This document shows positions 1-11,372 of a stretch of DNA of 50,427 nt, in pieces; position 1 is the first letter of the stretch, and each line of letters opens with the position of its first letter. Position numbers and translations under genes: made by a program. The notes below the pieces were generated by a model. The model was not told the DNA's origin. It made no database searches and saw only the letters and a program-made list of their open reading frames with translations. The DNA comes from Hyphomicrobiales bacterium (GTDB lineage Bacteria > Pseudomonadota > Alphaproteobacteria > Rhizobiales > Beijerinckiaceae): contig CANGOE010000011.1 in assembly GCA_947455455.1 (NCBI GenBank), forward strand, positions 1 through 50,427. The letters run 5' to 3'.

Positions 1-34
1 CCTTTGACTGATTCGAGACGGTGTTAGCAAAGTC

Positions 35-2653
35 ATGATTGCCGAGCGTTATAACGCGCGTGAAGCCGAACCAAAATGGCAGCGCATCTGGGACCAGAAA
101 TCACTTTTTGAAACCCAAAATGATGATCCTCGTCCCAAATACTATGTTTTAGAAATGTTTCCCTATCCGTCCGGCCGCATCCATATGGGCCATGTGCGCA
201 ATTATGCGATGGGCGATGTGGTAGCGCGTTACAAGCGGGCACGCGGCTTCAATGTTCTGCATCCGATGGGATGGGATGCATTCGGCATGCCTGCCGAAAA
301 TGCAGCCATGGCCAACAAGACCCATCCTGCCGCCTGGACCTATGCCAATATCGCGACCATGCGAGACCAGTTGAAGTCCATGGGACTGTCGCTGGACTGG
401 AAGCGCGAACTGGCGACCTGCGACCCGCGTTACTACCGCCACCAGCAACATATGTTTCTGGATTTCCTCAAAGCCGGTCTGATCGACCGTAAAACCGCCA
501 AAGTGAATTGGGATCCGGTCGACCAGACCGTGCTGGCCAATGAACAGGTGATCGACGGACGCGGCTGGCGCTCGGGCGCACCGGTCGAACAGCGCGAATT
601 GACGCAATGGTTCTTCAAAATTTCCGATTATGCGCAAGAATTGCTGGATGCGCTGGACGGGCTCGACCGCTGGCCCGAAAAAGTCCGCACCATGCAACAA
701 AACTGGATTGGCCGGTCGGAAGGTCTCTCGGTCCGGTTTGCCCTGCAATCGGGCACAGTCCCCAATAGCGATACCTCGCTTGATATCTATACAACCCGGC
801 CCGATACGCTGTTCGGCGCCCGTTTTCTGGCTTTGGCACCCGATCACCCGCTGGCGCGGGCCGCCTCGCTGAACAATCCCGAACTGGCCGCTTTCATCGA
901 GGAATGCAAACGCATCGGCACCGCGCAGGAAGCCATTGCCAAGGCCGACAAGAAGGGCTTCGACACCGGCATCCGTGCCGTACATCCCTTTGATCCGTCA
1001 TGGGAATTGCCGGTTTATGTTGCCAATTTCATTTTGATGGATTACGGCACCGGCGCTATTTTCGGCTGTCCGGCGCATGACCAGCGCGATCTTGATTTCG
1101 TCAATGCCTATGGCTTGGGTGTTACTCCGGTTGTCTGCCCGACAGGCAGTTCTGCTGACACATTCTCCGTCACCGATGTTGCTTATGACGGCGACGGGGT
1201 GATGATCAATTCGCGCTTTCTGGACGGCATGACTCCCGCCCAAGCCCGCGAAGAGGTTGCCAAACGTCTTGAAGCGACCATGCTGGATGGCTTGCCGGTC
1301 GGCAAACGCAAGGTCAATTTCCGCCTGCGCGATTGGGGCATTTCCCGCCAGCGTTATTGGGGTTGCCCGATTCCGGTCATTCATTGCGATGATTGCGGGA
1401 CTGTTCCGGTCCCGAAACAAGATCTGCCTGTTGTCCTTCCCGATGATGTCACCTTCGATGTGCCGGGCAATCCGCTCGACCGTCATCCGACCTGGAAACA
1501 TGTCGGTTGCCCGCAATGCGGCAAGCAGGCGCGGCGTGAAACCGACACGATGGATACATTTGTCGATTCATCATGGTATTTCGCCCGTTTCACCAATCCA
1601 TGGAACGAGACCGATCCGACCGTGCCTGCCACGGTCGATCACTGGTTGCCGGTCGATCAATATATCGGCGGTATCGAACACGCGATCCTGCATCTGCTCT
1701 ATTCGCGCTTTTTCACCCGTGCCATGCACAAGACCGGTCATGCGGGCATCGACGAGCCGTTTGCGGGTCTGTTCACCCAAGGCATGGTTGTCCATGAAAC
1801 CTATCGGGATGTCGATGGGCAGTGGATTTCACCGGCTGAAATCTCGATCCTGACCGAAGGCAACCAGCGTCAGGCCAGCCGTTTGAGCGACAACACGCCT
1901 GTCAGCATCGGCGCCATCGAGAAAATGTCGAAATCGAAGCGCAATACCGTTGATCCGGATGACATTATCGGCAGTTTCGGGGCCGATACTGCCCGCTGGT
2001 TCATGCTGTCGGATTCCCCGCCCGAACGCGATGTGATCTGGACCGAAGAAGGCGTGCAGGGTGCGGCCCGTTTTGTCCAGCGTTTGTGGCGTGTGGTCTG
2101 CGATATTGCCACCCTTGAAGATGGCCACACCGCCGATCACAAGGAACAATCCGCTTTGGCCATCCGCAAAGCGGCCCATCGTGCTTTGGCCCGGACTGAA
2201 GATGATGTGGAGCGCCTGCGATTCAACCGTTGCGTGGCCCATGTCTATGAATTATCCAACGCCCTGCAATCGGCAATGGCCGAATGCGAGGGTCCGGCCT
2301 CGCAGGATCTTGTTACAGCCTTGCGCGAAGCGGGATTGATTCTGGTCCAGATTGTCGCTCCGATGATGCCGCATCTGGCGGAGGAGTGCTGGTCGGTCTT
2401 GGGTGGTCACGGTCTTGTCGCGGAAGCGGCCTGGCCTGTGGCCGATCGCAGTCTGATTATCGAGAATGAATTCACCTATCCTGTTCAAATCAACGGCAAG
2501 AAACGCGCTGATCTGACGATTGCCCGTGATGCTGATCAAAAAACCGTTGAGATGGCTGTTTTAGCACTCGACGCGGTGCAAAAGGCATTGGACAATCAGG
2601 TTCCGAAGAAGATCATCGTTGTTCCGCAAAGGATCGTCAATGTGGTCGTCTAA
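35..2653 (+). CDS. leuS: Leucyl-tRNA synthetase
   Basis: Class Ia aminoacyl-tRNA synthetase that charges tRNA-Leu with leucine in the cytoplasm. The 872-residue length is normal for bacterial LeuRS. The HIGH signature reads HMGH at residues 50-53 and the KMSKS loop is intact at 630-634. The large insertion between them is the editing (CP1) domain, which hydrolyses mischarged tRNA. The first ATG after the window edge fits the conserved N-terminus (a YNxxxxEPKWQ-type opening); no strong Shine-Dalgarno is visible. The end overlaps lptE by 14 bases, so leuS-lptE-holA are probably co-transcribed, an arrangement common in alphaproteobacteria. Confidence 0.98.
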   Translation: MIAERYNAREAEPKWQRIWDQKSLFETQNDDPRPKYYVLEMFPYPSGRIHMGHVRNYAMGDVVARYKRARGFNVLHPMGWDAFGMPAENAAMANKTHPAAWTYANIATMRDQLKSMGLSLDWKRELATCDPRYYRHQQHMFLDFLKAGLIDRKTAKVNWDPVDQTVLANEQVIDGRGWRSGAPVEQRELTQWFFKISDYAQELLDALDGLDRWPEKVRTMQQNWIGRSEGLSVRFALQSGTVPNSDTSLDIYTTRPDTLFGARFLALAPDHPLARAASLNNPELAAFIEECKRIGTAQEAIAKADKKGFDTGIRAVHPFDPSWELPVYVANFILMDYGTGAIFGCPAHDQRDLDFVNAYGLGVTPVVCPTGSSADTFSVTDVAYDGDGVMINSRFLDGMTPAQAREEVAKRLEATMLDGLPVGKRKVNFRLRDWGISRQRYWGCPIPVIHCDDCGTVPVPKQDLPVVLPDDVTFDVPGNPLDRHPTWKHVGCPQCGKQARRETDTMDTFVDSSWYFARFTNPWNETDPTVPATVDHWLPVDQYIGGIEHAILHLLYSRFFTRAMHKTGHAGIDEPFAGLFTQGMVVHETYRDVDGQWISPAEISILTEGNQRQASRLSDNTPVSIGAIEKMSKSKRNTVDPDDIIGSFGADTARWFMLSDSPPERDVIWTEEGVQGAARFVQRLWRVVCDIATLEDGHTADHKEQSALAIRKAAHRALARTEDDVERLRFNRCVAHVYELSNALQSAMAECEGPASQDLVTALREAGLILVQIVAPMMPHLAEECWSVLGGHGLVAEAAWPVADRSLIIENEFTYPVQINGKKRADLTIARDADQKTVEMAVLALDAVQKALDNQVPKKIIVVPQRIVNVVV

Positions 2654-3155
2654 AACCTCTAAAATCATCATCACAGGCTTGATGGCGTTGGCGCTGGCGG
2701 GTTGTTTCCGTCCCCTCAACGGTGAATTCGGCAAGAATAACACCACCATTGCCAGTGAACTGGCTTTGGTGGATGTCGAGCCGATGCAGGATAGTTTGGG
2801 TCATTTTCTGGTCCAGAATGTGCTGTTTGAACTCAATGGCGGCACTTTGCCCAGCAAACCACGCTACAAGCTGACGATGAAGGCCACCAATTCCCTCTCG
2901 ACACCGGTGATTGACTCCTCGTCGGGCCGTGCGGATGTCGGCTCCGTCCTCACTTCTGTGCGGTTTACCCTGACCCGGACTGATACAGGTGCGGAAATCG
3001 GCAATGGTGTGGTCAATTCCTCGGCCACCTATGACCGGATGTCCCAACGTTTTTCAGCGGCCCGCGCCCGACGCGATGCTGAAACCCGTGTGGCACAAGC
3101 CATGGCAGAGGAAATCCGCACGCGGGTTGCCACCCTGTTGCTCAACCAAAAATGA
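2640..3155 (+). CDS. lptE: LPS-assembly lipoprotein LptE
   Basis: Outer-membrane lipoprotein predicted to plug the LptD barrel that inserts lipopolysaccharide into the outer leaflet. The 171-residue product opens with a short lipoprotein signal: a lysine-bearing start, a hydrophobic stretch, then the lipobox LALAGC with the acylated cysteine at residue 22. The ATG at 2640 was chosen because AAAGGA lies just upstream and the signal peptide begins there; a longer in-frame start at 2619 would misplace the signal. The body is poorly conserved, as usual for LptE; position between leuS and holA supports the assignment. Translation is probably coupled to leuS through the 14-base overlap. Confidence 0.88.
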   Translation: MWSSKTSKIIITGLMALALAGCFRPLNGEFGKNNTTIASELALVDVEPMQDSLGHFLVQNVLFELNGGTLPSKPRYKLTMKATNSLSTPVIDSSSGRADVGSVLTSVRFTLTRTDTGAEIGNGVVNSSATYDRMSQRFSAARARRDAETRVAQAMAEEIRTRVATLLLNQK

Positions 3156-3159
3156 TCCG

Positions 3160-4182
3160 ATGACGGCACTCAAAGCGGGAGAAGTCGAGAGTTTTCTCAG
3201 GCGACCCGATCCGCGTTATCCCCTCGTTCTGATCTATGGGCCGGATCACGGTCTGGTTTCCGAGCGGGCGCGTTTTTTGGCGCGCTCTGCTGTTGAAAAT
3301 CCCGATGACCCGTTCCAGTTGATCCGTATGGATGGCGACCAGCTGGCCAGTGATCCCATGCGGCTGGTCGATGAAGCCCATACCGTTCCGATGTTTGGCG
3401 GCAAGCGCAGTATCTGGGTTCGGATGGGAAGCAATCCTTTGGCCGAAGCCATCGGACAACTCTGCGCTGTTCCACCCCGTGATGTGCTGATCGTGCTTGA
3501 AGCGGGTGAATTGACACCCAAAAGCCCTCTGCGCAGTCTGGTCGAAAAAGCCTCCACGGCGGCCGCCTTGCCTTGTTACAGCGACGAGGGAAGAGGTCTG
3601 GGGGATTTGGTCGACCAGAGCTTGAAACAGCACGGCCTACAGATAGATCGCGAGGCCAAAGAGGTTCTGATCGAGCGTTTGGGCGCTGACCGTTTGATGT
3701 CGCGCAACGAAATCGACAAATTGGTTCTTTATGTGACGGGCCGCACTCGTATCACTCTGGCCGATGTCGATGCCATGATGGCTGATACCGGCACGGTGAA
3801 TCTCGATCAGTTGATTGATGCGGTTTTTGTCGGGGCCAGCGGCAATGCCGATGAAATGCTTCGCCGGTGTCTGGCCGAACATATGGATGCCGGTATGATT
3901 GTCGGTGCTTTATTGCGCCATGCCATGCAGTTGCAACAATCCCGCGCCTCTTTGGATCAGGGCAAGGACCTGGCGGCCATTACCCAAGCCTCTCGCATCC
4001 ATTTCAAGCGGAAAAACGCATTCGAACAGCAAGTCCGGCACTGGAAGCGCGAGGCCTTGGAGACCGCGATAGCCCATCTGTTCGAAGCCCAGACCATGGC
4101 GCGCAAAACACCTGCTTTGGCAGACAGCATCCTGTCACGGTGCTGTTTGCAACTCTCGCTTGCGGCCAAACGACGGGGCTAG
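3160..4182 (+). CDS. holA: DNA polymerase III delta subunit
   Basis: Delta subunit of the clamp-loader complex, which opens the beta sliding clamp. The 340-residue protein shows the HolA layout: an N-terminal region containing LVLIYGPDHGLV, the degenerate nucleotide-binding fold expected of delta, then a middle and a C-terminal helical collar domain. The ATG at 3160 lies 4 bases after the lptE stop. A longer in-frame extension upstream overlaps lptE and shows no family character, so it was rejected. The gene ends 3 bases before the convergent parB stop. Third gene of the leuS-lptE-holA unit. Confidence 0.93.
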   Translation: MTALKAGEVESFLRRPDPRYPLVLIYGPDHGLVSERARFLARSAVENPDDPFQLIRMDGDQLASDPMRLVDEAHTVPMFGGKRSIWVRMGSNPLAEAIGQLCAVPPRDVLIVLEAGELTPKSPLRSLVEKASTAAALPCYSDEGRGLGDLVDQSLKQHGLQIDREAKEVLIERLGADRLMSRNEIDKLVLYVTGRTRITLADVDAMMADTGTVNLDQLIDAVFVGASGNADEMLRRCLAEHMDAGMIVGALLRHAMQLQQSRASLDQGKDLAAITQASRIHFKRKNAFEQQVRHWKREALETAIAHLFEAQTMARKTPALADSILSRCCLQLSLAAKRRG

Positions 4183-4185
4183 GCC

Positions 4186-5061
4186 CTAGCGACGCAATCT
4201 CTGGCAGAGATCTTCCAGCTGATCGAGTGTCTTATAGCGGATTTTCAATTCGCCGCCCTGTCCAATATGGGTAATGCTGACGGTCATGCCGAGTTGATCT
4301 TCTAGAATCTTCTCGATGGCCCTTGTATCGGCATCCTTTTGCGCCACCGGGCGCGTATGATTTTCGTCACCCTGCCCATCAACAGGCTGGCGTGAGAGCT
4401 TTTCGAGATCACGGACACTCGATCCGCGCTCGACAGCCAGTTTGGCCACCTGTTCCGGATTGGTGACAGCCAGCAATGCCCGCCCGTGGCCTGCCGACAA
4501 TTGACCCGAACGAAGCAATTCTTTCACGCTATCAGGCAATTTCATCAAACGCAGGGTGTTGGCAATGTGCGAACGGCTTTTGCCGATCATCTTGCCTAGG
4601 TCAGCCTGCGCATAATCGAATTCTGCCATCAACCGCTCGTAACCGGCGGCTTCTTCAATCGGATTGAGATCGGCACGCTGGACGTTTTCGATAATGGCCA
4701 TTTCGAGCGCATCACGATCACTGGCTTCGATGACAATGATCGGCACTTCGTGCAAACCGGCCCGTTGGGCGGCCCGCCAGCGGCGTTCACCGGCAATGAT
4801 TTCAAACACATCGGCCAGACCGGCCTGTTCGCGCACCACAATCGGCTGGATAATACCCTTTTCCCGGATCGAACCCGCCAATTCCTCGAGATCGACCTCT
4901 TCAAAGGTCTTGCGCGGATTACGGGCATTGGGACGGAGAAACTCTGTCGGAACCTTGCGTGTTCCTGAACGGTTGCGACTGGACTCATTCGTTTCGCTAC
5001 CGACATCACCCATAAGGGCAGCGAGACCACGGCCCAAGCGTGATCGTGTTTCTTCCGCCAT
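4186..5061 (-). CDS. parB: Chromosome partitioning protein ParB
   Basis: CTP-dependent DNA clamp that loads at parS sites near the origin, slides outward and stimulates ParA. Visible elements in the 291-residue protein: an LGRGLAALMGD N-terminal ParA-contact motif (residues about 9-19), the CTP-binding GERRWRA box (91-97), the ENVQR motif (125-129), a helix-turn-helix near 150-172 that reads parS, and a C-terminal dimerisation region. The ATG at 5061 has a strong GGAAGGA ribosome site; a TTG start at 5091 would bury that site. It follows parA by 26 bases. Three perfect parS palindromes, its expected targets, lie at 6533, 8527 and 13139. Confidence 0.97.
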   Translation of the reverse strand: MAEETRSRLGRGLAALMGDVGSETNESSRNRSGTRKVPTEFLRPNARNPRKTFEEVDLEELAGSIREKGIIQPIVVREQAGLADVFEIIAGERRWRAAQRAGLHEVPIIVIEASDRDALEMAIIENVQRADLNPIEEAAGYERLMAEFDYAQADLGKMIGKSRSHIANTLRLMKLPDSVKELLRSGQLSAGHGRALLAVTNPEQVAKLAVERGSSVRDLEKLSRQPVDGQGDENHTRPVAQKDADTRAIEKILEDQLGMTVSITHIGQGGELKIRYKTLDQLEDLCQRLRR

Positions 5062-5087
5062 TGACAATATTCCTTCCGGTCTCATCC

Positions 5088-5933
5088 TCAAGCCGCAACA
5101 GCGGCCTGTCTTTCACGACGGATCACTTCCGAGGCCAATTTTAAATAGGCCTGGGATCCCGTGCACTTCAAATCATAGAGGAGGACAGGCTTTCCGTATG
5201 AAGGGGCCTCAGAGACCCTGACATTGCGGGGAATGACCGTGTCATAGACCTTGTCTCCCATAAAATCACGAACGTCCTTGACGACCTGGCCCGACAAATT
5301 GTTGCGCGGATCAAACATGGTCAGCACAATGCCCTGTATCGTCAAACGCGGATTGAGCGAGGAACGCACCTGCTCGACGGTTTTAAGCAATTGGCTCAAA
5401 CCTTCGAGCGCGAAAAACTCGCACTGCAACGGCACCAACACAGCATCGGCCGCCACCATGGCATTGATGGTCAACAGATTGAACGAAGGCGGGCAATCAA
5501 CAAGAATGTAGGAATAAGGCGGCAGACCGGCGGCAATCCGCGATTCATGCAACACCAGCACAGCACGGCGCAACCGGTGCGCACGGTCCTTCTCGGAGGA
5601 AATCTCCATTTCAACGCCCAACAGATCAAGCGTTGACGGTGCGACCATCAGGCGCGGCACATCGGTCGGCAAAATCGCCTGGTCAAGACTGGCTGTCCCC
5701 ACCAACACGTCATAGGTCGACACACGACGGTCCTTGCGTGCCACACCCAGCCCGGTGGAGGCATTGCCCTGCGGGTCAAGATCGACGATCAGCACATCTT
5801 CGCCAATAGCCGCCAGCGCAGTGCCCAGATTGATGGCTGTGGTGGTTTTACCAACGCCGCCCTTCTGATTGGCGACAACGAGAACCCGTGGGGCGGATCC
5901 GACCGGACGAAGGCAATTGGCAAGTATGGTCAT
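5088..5933 (-). CDS. parA: Chromosome partitioning ATPase ParA
   Basis: Deviant Walker ATPase that binds DNA non-specifically as an ATP dimer and pulls ParB-parS complexes apart after origin duplication. The 281-residue protein carries the deviant Walker A KGGVGKTT at residues 24-31, the signature-lysine form of the ParA/MinD class, and the Walker B-like LVDCPPS. The N-terminus is short with no helix-turn-helix, so this is the chromosomal (Soj-like) rather than a plasmid type I ParA. It lies 5 bases after rsmG and just upstream of parB. Chromosomal identity is supported by the parS sites in neighbouring genes. Confidence 0.97.
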   Translation of the reverse strand: MTILANCLRPVGSAPRVLVVANQKGGVGKTTTAINLGTALAAIGEDVLIVDLDPQGNASTGLGVARKDRRVSTYDVLVGTASLDQAILPTDVPRLMVAPSTLDLLGVEMEISSEKDRAHRLRRAVLVLHESRIAAGLPPYSYILVDCPPSFNLLTINAMVAADAVLVPLQCEFFALEGLSQLLKTVEQVRSSLNPRLTIQGIVLTMFDPRNNLSGQVVKDVRDFMGDKVYDTVIPRNVRVSEAPSYGKPVLLYDLKCTGSQAYLKLASEVIRRERQAAVAA

Positions 5934-5938
5934 TTCGA

Positions 5939-6592
5939 TCAGAGCTCCTGCTCGCTCTCAACTCTGGCAACCTGTGTCAGGCTGACAATGCGGCCTGCAA
6001 GATCAGTCTTGCTAGGCAGTAGAGACGCCCTGAATATCCAACATTTAGTGGCTTTGGTCAATTCATTATCTACATCTTGACCCTTTAGAAACAAGCCTTG
6101 AGCCCCTTTTTTCAACAGGGGTTCGGCCATCTCGATCAGGTTATCCAGACTGGTCAATGCACGGGCTGAGACAAGCTGGATGTCACGCAACAAAAGGGCG
6201 GGCATCGCCTCGTCAACCCGACAATCATGGACAACCACTGACAATCCGAGTGTGCGGGCGGCTTCGCGCAAAAAAGCCGCCTTGCGGCCATTGCTCTCGA
6301 CCAGATGCATTTCGCGATCCTGATCCGCCCATGTGCATGCCACAACCAAACCGGGGAAACCCGCACCGGAACCGAAATCAGCCCATCGGCGGATATCGGG
6401 GCGCAAAAAAGCCAGTTGCAGAGAATCGGCAATATGGCGTGTCCAAACCTCGTCGAGCGTCCTTGGACCCACCAAATTCTTGATGGTCTGCCACCGTCGC
6501 AACAGATCGACCAACTGATCCAACCGCTGTTCTGTTTCACGTGAAACAGGACAGAGAGACAATGCGTGTAATTTATCAGCAGACATGGACAT
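5939..6592 (-). CDS. rsmG: 16S rRNA (guanine-N7) methyltransferase RsmG
   Basis: SAM-dependent methyltransferase (GidB) that makes m7G527 in the 530 loop of 16S rRNA. The 217-residue protein has the SAM-binding loop GSGAGFPG at residues 74-81 and the Rossmann layout of the family. The ATG at 6592 overlaps the mnmG stop in a TGATG junction, implying translational coupling; a second ATG at 6586 is possible. Residues VSRET at 16-20 are encoded by a perfect parS palindrome, so the gene doubles as a ParB loading site. It sits in the usual mnmE-mnmG-rsmG-parA-parB series. Confidence 0.95.
   Translation of the reverse strand: MSMSADKLHALSLCPVSRETEQRLDQLVDLLRRWQTIKNLVGPRTLDEVWTRHIADSLQLAFLRPDIRRWADFGSGAGFPGLVVACTWADQDREMHLVESNGRKAAFLREAARTLGLSVVVHDCRVDEAMPALLLRDIQLVSARALTSLDNLIEMAEPLLKKGAQGLFLKGQDVDNELTKATKCWIFRASLLPSKTDLAGRIVSLTQVARVESEQEL
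6533..6548. promoter_or_regulatory. parS: parS centromere site, inside rsmG
   Basis: Perfect 16-bp palindrome TGTTTCACGTGAAACA, identical to the canonical parS bound by chromosomal ParB. It lies within the rsmG coding sequence, where it encodes VSRET. parB is 1.5 kb away. Function is inferred from exact identity and context. Confidence 0.95.
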
Positions 6593-8460
6593 CAAGCCGC
6601 ACAATCGCGATCACGTTGCCGTTTGGCATGGGCGGCCAAAAGGGTCAACGCCGCAGGGGTCATCCCTTCGATCCGCGCCGCATGGCCAACCGTCAAGGGT
6701 TTCACGGTGACAAGTTTAACCTGCAATTCGGTTGAAAGACCCGGCAGGCCGGTAAAATCAAAACCCTCCGGCAGAAGAAGATTCTCATCGGCACGGAACG
6801 TTTCAATATCCCTATTCTGGCGGTCGAGATAAACCGAATAACGGGCATCAGAACTGATGCGGTCGATAATAGCGGGTTTAATTGCGGACAATGCAGGCCA
6901 GATTTCGGCCAGATGGGTCCATTCAATGTCGGGATGGGCCAGCAGGTCAAAGGCCGATCTGCGGATGCCATCGAGATTGATATTCAACCCCTTGGCGCGT
7001 CCTTCATTGGGCGTGATGTTCAACCCTTCGACCAAAGCACGGGCTGTGGCCAATTCCGATTGGACGCGTTGGTGATGATGAGCCCGCGCGGGACGCACAC
7101 AGCCAACCGACAAGCCCCAATCGGTCAAGCGCTCGCCGGCATTGTCACTGCGTAAACTCAAACGGTATTCCGAGCGCGAGGTAAACATCCGGTAGGGCTC
7201 GGTCACACCATGGGTGACCAGATCATCCACCATCACACCCAGATAGGCACGGGCGCGATCGATAATCACACCCTCTTCGCCACGCGCGCGACGGGCGGCA
7301 TTGATACCGGCCAATAGACCTTGGGCGGCGGCTTCCTCGTAACCGGTAGTGCCGTTGATCTGACCCGCCAGAAACAAACCACGGCGGGATTTGGTTTCGA
7401 GCGTCGCAGACAATTCGCGCGGATCGATATAATCATATTCAATCGCATAGCCGGGACGGATTATCACAACCTGTTCCAGACCGGGGATCGACCGTAAAAA
7501 CGCTTCCTGCACATCGGCAGGCAAAGAGGTCGATAAACCGTTCGGATAGACCGTCGGATCATCCAGACCCTCCGGCTCAAGAAAAATCTGGTGGCGGTCG
7601 CGGTCGGCAAAACGGACAATCTTGTCTTCGACAGAGGGGCAGTAACGCGGCCCGCGACCTTCGATCTGTCCGCTATACATGGCCGAACGATGCAAATTCT
7701 CGCGGATAATCCGATGGGTTTCTGGCGTGGTATAGGTAATCCCGCAGGCAATTTGCGGCGTTGTGATAGCCTCGGTCAGAGCGGAAAACGGTTCTGGAAC
7801 CTCATCACCATCCTGCCGTTCAAGCTGGCTCCAATCAATAGTCCGGCCATCAAGACGGGCGGGTGTGCCGGTTTTCAAACGTCCCATTTTAAAACCAAGC
7901 GCACGCAAACTGAGCGCCAAACTCTTTGAGGGAGGATCACCGACCCGACCGGCCTCCTCGCGCTCATCGCCACGATGGATCAAGCCATTGAGAAATGTGC
8001 CTGTGGTCATGACAACAGCACCCGCCCGGATCACTGACCCGTCAGCAAGCGTCACACCACAAATCGCGGCATCATCAACAATCAGGCCAGCCACTTCAGC
8101 GGCATGTAAGGTCAAATTCTCTGTCTCGGACAATAGATTTTGCACCGCTTGTGCATAAAGTTTGCGGTCAGCCTGCGCACGCGGACCACGGACCGCGGGA
8201 CCCTTGCGCTTGTTCAGGACGCGAAACTGGATACCGCCACGATCGGCGGCCAATCCCATCACTCCGTCCAGCGCATCAATCTCGCGGACCAGATGACCTT
8301 TGCCCAATCCGCCGATTGCCGGATTGCACGACATCGCGCCGATCGTGTCCAATTTATGGGTAATCAGAACCGTCGATGCGCCCATCCGCGCCGCCGCCGC
8401 CGCGGCTTCGGTACCCGCATGTCCCCCACCGATGACAATCACATCATAAAAATCGGACAT
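6592..8460 (-). CDS. mnmG: tRNA U34 carboxymethylaminomethyl synthase, MnmG subunit
   Basis: FAD-dependent partner of MnmE; together they install (carboxymethyl)aminomethyl at C5 of the wobble uridine 34 of several tRNAs, using methylene-tetrahydrofolate and glycine or ammonium. The 622-residue product begins with the FAD-binding fold, GGGHAG at residues 11-16, and carries the family signature [10 protein letters not shown]. The ATG at 8460 was preferred over the in-frame ATG at 8475 because GGGAAG lies at good spacing before it and [13 protein letters not shown] is the family's usual start. Its stop overlaps the rsmG start by one base. mnmE lies upstream on the same strand, separated by 102 bases that hold a parS site. 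Confidence 0.98.
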   Translation of the reverse strand: MSDFYDVIVIGGGHAGTEAAAAAARMGASTVLITHKLDTIGAMSCNPAIGGLGKGHLVREIDALDGVMGLAADRGGIQFRVLNKRKGPAVRGPRAQADRKLYAQAVQNLLSETENLTLHAAEVAGLIVDDAAICGVTLADGSVIRAGAVVMTTGTFLNGLIHRGDEREEAGRVGDPPSKSLALSLRALGFKMGRLKTGTPARLDGRTIDWSQLERQDGDEVPEPFSALTEAITTPQIACGITYTTPETHRIIRENLHRSAMYSGQIEGRGPRYCPSVEDKIVRFADRDRHQIFLEPEGLDDPTVYPNGLSTSLPADVQEAFLRSIPGLEQVVIIRPGYAIEYDYIDPRELSATLETKSRRGLFLAGQINGTTGYEEAAAQGLLAGINAARRARGEEGVIIDRARAYLGVMVDDLVTHGVTEPYRMFTSRSEYRLSLRSDNAGERLTDWGLSVGCVRPARAHHHQRVQSELATARALVEGLNITPNEGRAKGLNINLDGIRRSAFDLLAHPDIEWTHLAEIWPALSAIKPAIIDRISSDARYSVYLDRQNRDIETFRADENLLLPEGFDFTGLPGLSTELQVKLVTVKPLTVGHAARIEGMTPAALTLLAAHAKRQRDRDCAA

Positions 8461-8526
8461 CGACTTCCCGTTCATTCGTCATGATACCAAGACAATCTTG
8501 AGTCATTTGAGCCGTTTAGCGAGATA

Positions 8527-8542
8527 TGTTTCACGTGAAACA
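8527..8542. promoter_or_regulatory. parS: parS centromere site between mnmE and mnmG
   Basis: Second perfect TGTTTCACGTGAAACA palindrome, in the 102-bp intergenic space between the mnmE stop and the mnmG start. It is 2.0 kb from the rsmG-internal site and 4.6 kb from the origin-proximal site. Confidence 0.95.
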
Positions 8543-8562
8543 TTCAGAGGTGCAAATCCCTG

Positions 8563-9861
8563 TTATTTACCGATACAGAATTGGGCAAACAAAGTATCCA
8601 GCATGGCTTCAACACCCACCACGCCAATGATCTCCCCGAAATACCGCGCGGCCAATCTTAGGTCCTCGGCGATCAGTTCCGTATCACGACCCTGGTCCAA
8701 ACCTTTCCGAGCCTGAATTAAAGAAAGCAAAGCCCGCGTCAAGGCCTGTTTTTGCCTTTCACGCGTGATCAAAGCATCACCTGATCCCAAACGCTGTTCG
8801 ATTTCAGTCTTGAGGCGATCGCGCAAGCCATCCATGCCAGCACCTGTCAAAACCGAAATAGCGAGATTTTCATGGTCGGTTAAGCCCAGATCGGCTTTGG
8901 TTCGGATACGAATCCAATCAGGGCCAATCGGGGGTTGCTCGTTAAAACCGGGTGGCATCAACCATAGACCCAGATCGGCTTGCGCCACACGCTGGCGGGC
9001 TTTGGCAATGCCCTGGCTTTCGATCTCGTCGGTGCTGTCACGCAATCCGGCTGTATCGATCAGCACCACAGGCAAACCATCCAGATCAAGCGGCACCTCG
9101 ATCAGATCACGGGTTGTCCCCGCAATGGATGACACAATCGCAATATCGCGATTGGCCAGAGCGTTCACCAAAGTCGATTTTCCAGCATTGGGAGGGCCTG
9201 CAACAATCAGCACAATCCCCTCGCGCAGACGCTGGCCTTGATGGGCCTTTGCAAGAACCCCTTCGATATCGGTGATCAATCCGGCGATAAATCGTTGTGC
9301 ATGTCTGGCCGTTTCCGGCTCGATATCCCCCTCATCGGAAAAATCAATATCGCTTTCAACCAGTGCCATGGCCGATAACAGGGATTGCCGCCATTCCGAT
9401 ACACGGTATGACAAACCGCCTTCCATCTGCCGCAAGGCCTGTTTGCGCTGACGTTCCGTTTCCGAATCGATGAGGTCGGCCAATCCCTCGATGGTGGACA
9501 GATCCATTTTGCCATGCTCGAAAGCACGACGGGCAAATTCACCCGGTTGGGCCAAGCGGCAATCGTCAAAACCTGACAAACAGGACAACAAAGACCTGAC
9601 AACAGCCAAGGAGCCATGCAGATGACATTCCGCACAATCTTCACCGGTAAAGCTGTGGGGTGCGGGAAACCAGACAATCAAGGCCCGATCGATCGGACCA
9701 TCAGATCCCTTGATGATCCGTAAAGTGGCCTGACGGGGCTTGGGAAGAGATCCGGCGATCGTTTCGAGTACGAATCGAGTCTTGGGGCCGCTGATGCGGA
9801 CAATCGAGATGGCCGCTTTGCCGGAACCGGATGCAGGCGCAAAAATGGTCTCGCGCTGCAT
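8563..9861 (-). CDS. mnmE: tRNA modification GTPase MnmE
   Basis: K+-activated GTPase that works with MnmG in wobble-uridine modification. The 432-residue protein has the N-terminal tetrahydrofolate-binding domain, a helical domain interrupted by the GTPase insertion (P-loop ending NAGKST at residues 225-230, G3 DTAGL at 269-273), and the catalytically essential C-terminal CIGK at 429-432. The ATG at 9861 follows an AAAGGA ribosome site. It precedes mnmG and rsmG on the same strand. The family is known to control hydrolysis by G-domain dimerisation; all visible motifs are intact. Confidence 0.97.
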   Translation of the reverse strand: MQRETIFAPASGSGKAAISIVRISGPKTRFVLETIAGSLPKPRQATLRIIKGSDGPIDRALIVWFPAPHSFTGEDCAECHLHGSLAVVRSLLSCLSGFDDCRLAQPGEFARRAFEHGKMDLSTIEGLADLIDSETERQRKQALRQMEGGLSYRVSEWRQSLLSAMALVESDIDFSDEGDIEPETARHAQRFIAGLITDIEGVLAKAHQGQRLREGIVLIVAGPPNAGKSTLVNALANRDIAIVSSIAGTTRDLIEVPLDLDGLPVVLIDTAGLRDSTDEIESQGIAKARQRVAQADLGLWLMPPGFNEQPPIGPDWIRIRTKADLGLTDHENLAISVLTGAGMDGLRDRLKTEIEQRLGSGDALITRERQKQALTRALLSLIQARKGLDQGRDTELIAEDLRLAARYFGEIIGVVGVEAMLDTLFAQFCIGK

Positions 9862-9896
9862 GTCCGGTTCCTTTCAATGTCTGTAATTCGATGAGA

Positions 9897-11162
<1,266 letters not shown>

Positions 11163-11229
11163 TGATATCGCCTGATTGAGAACGGATTCGTGATCCGCTC
11201 TGGCATGGGGAAAGACATTTGAATGCATG

Positions 11230-11261
11230 ACAGAGAACCGGGGGACTTACGGGTTCTCTGT
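11230..11261 (-). promoter_or_regulatory. Stem-loop in the rho leader
   Basis: Perfect 10-bp inverted repeat: ACAGAGAACC at 11230-11239 pairs with GGTTCTCTGT at 11252-11261, with a 12-nt loop. It begins about 68 nt upstream of the rho start on the transcribed strand. No U-run follows, so it is not a classical terminator. It may be a leader attenuator or the end of the hemE-hemJ transcript. The rest of the 11163-11372 gap holds a CTATCGATAG palindrome at 11333-11342 and nothing else recognised. Confidence 0.45.
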
Positions 11262-11372
11262 TCCGTAATCGATCAGACTGGAGTGCTCGGCCTCTTTAGG
11301 GCGAGGACTCATTCACGATTAAAGGGAACGCCCTATCGATAGCTGTTTTTGCTGATCCAGACAAGCCCCTCG

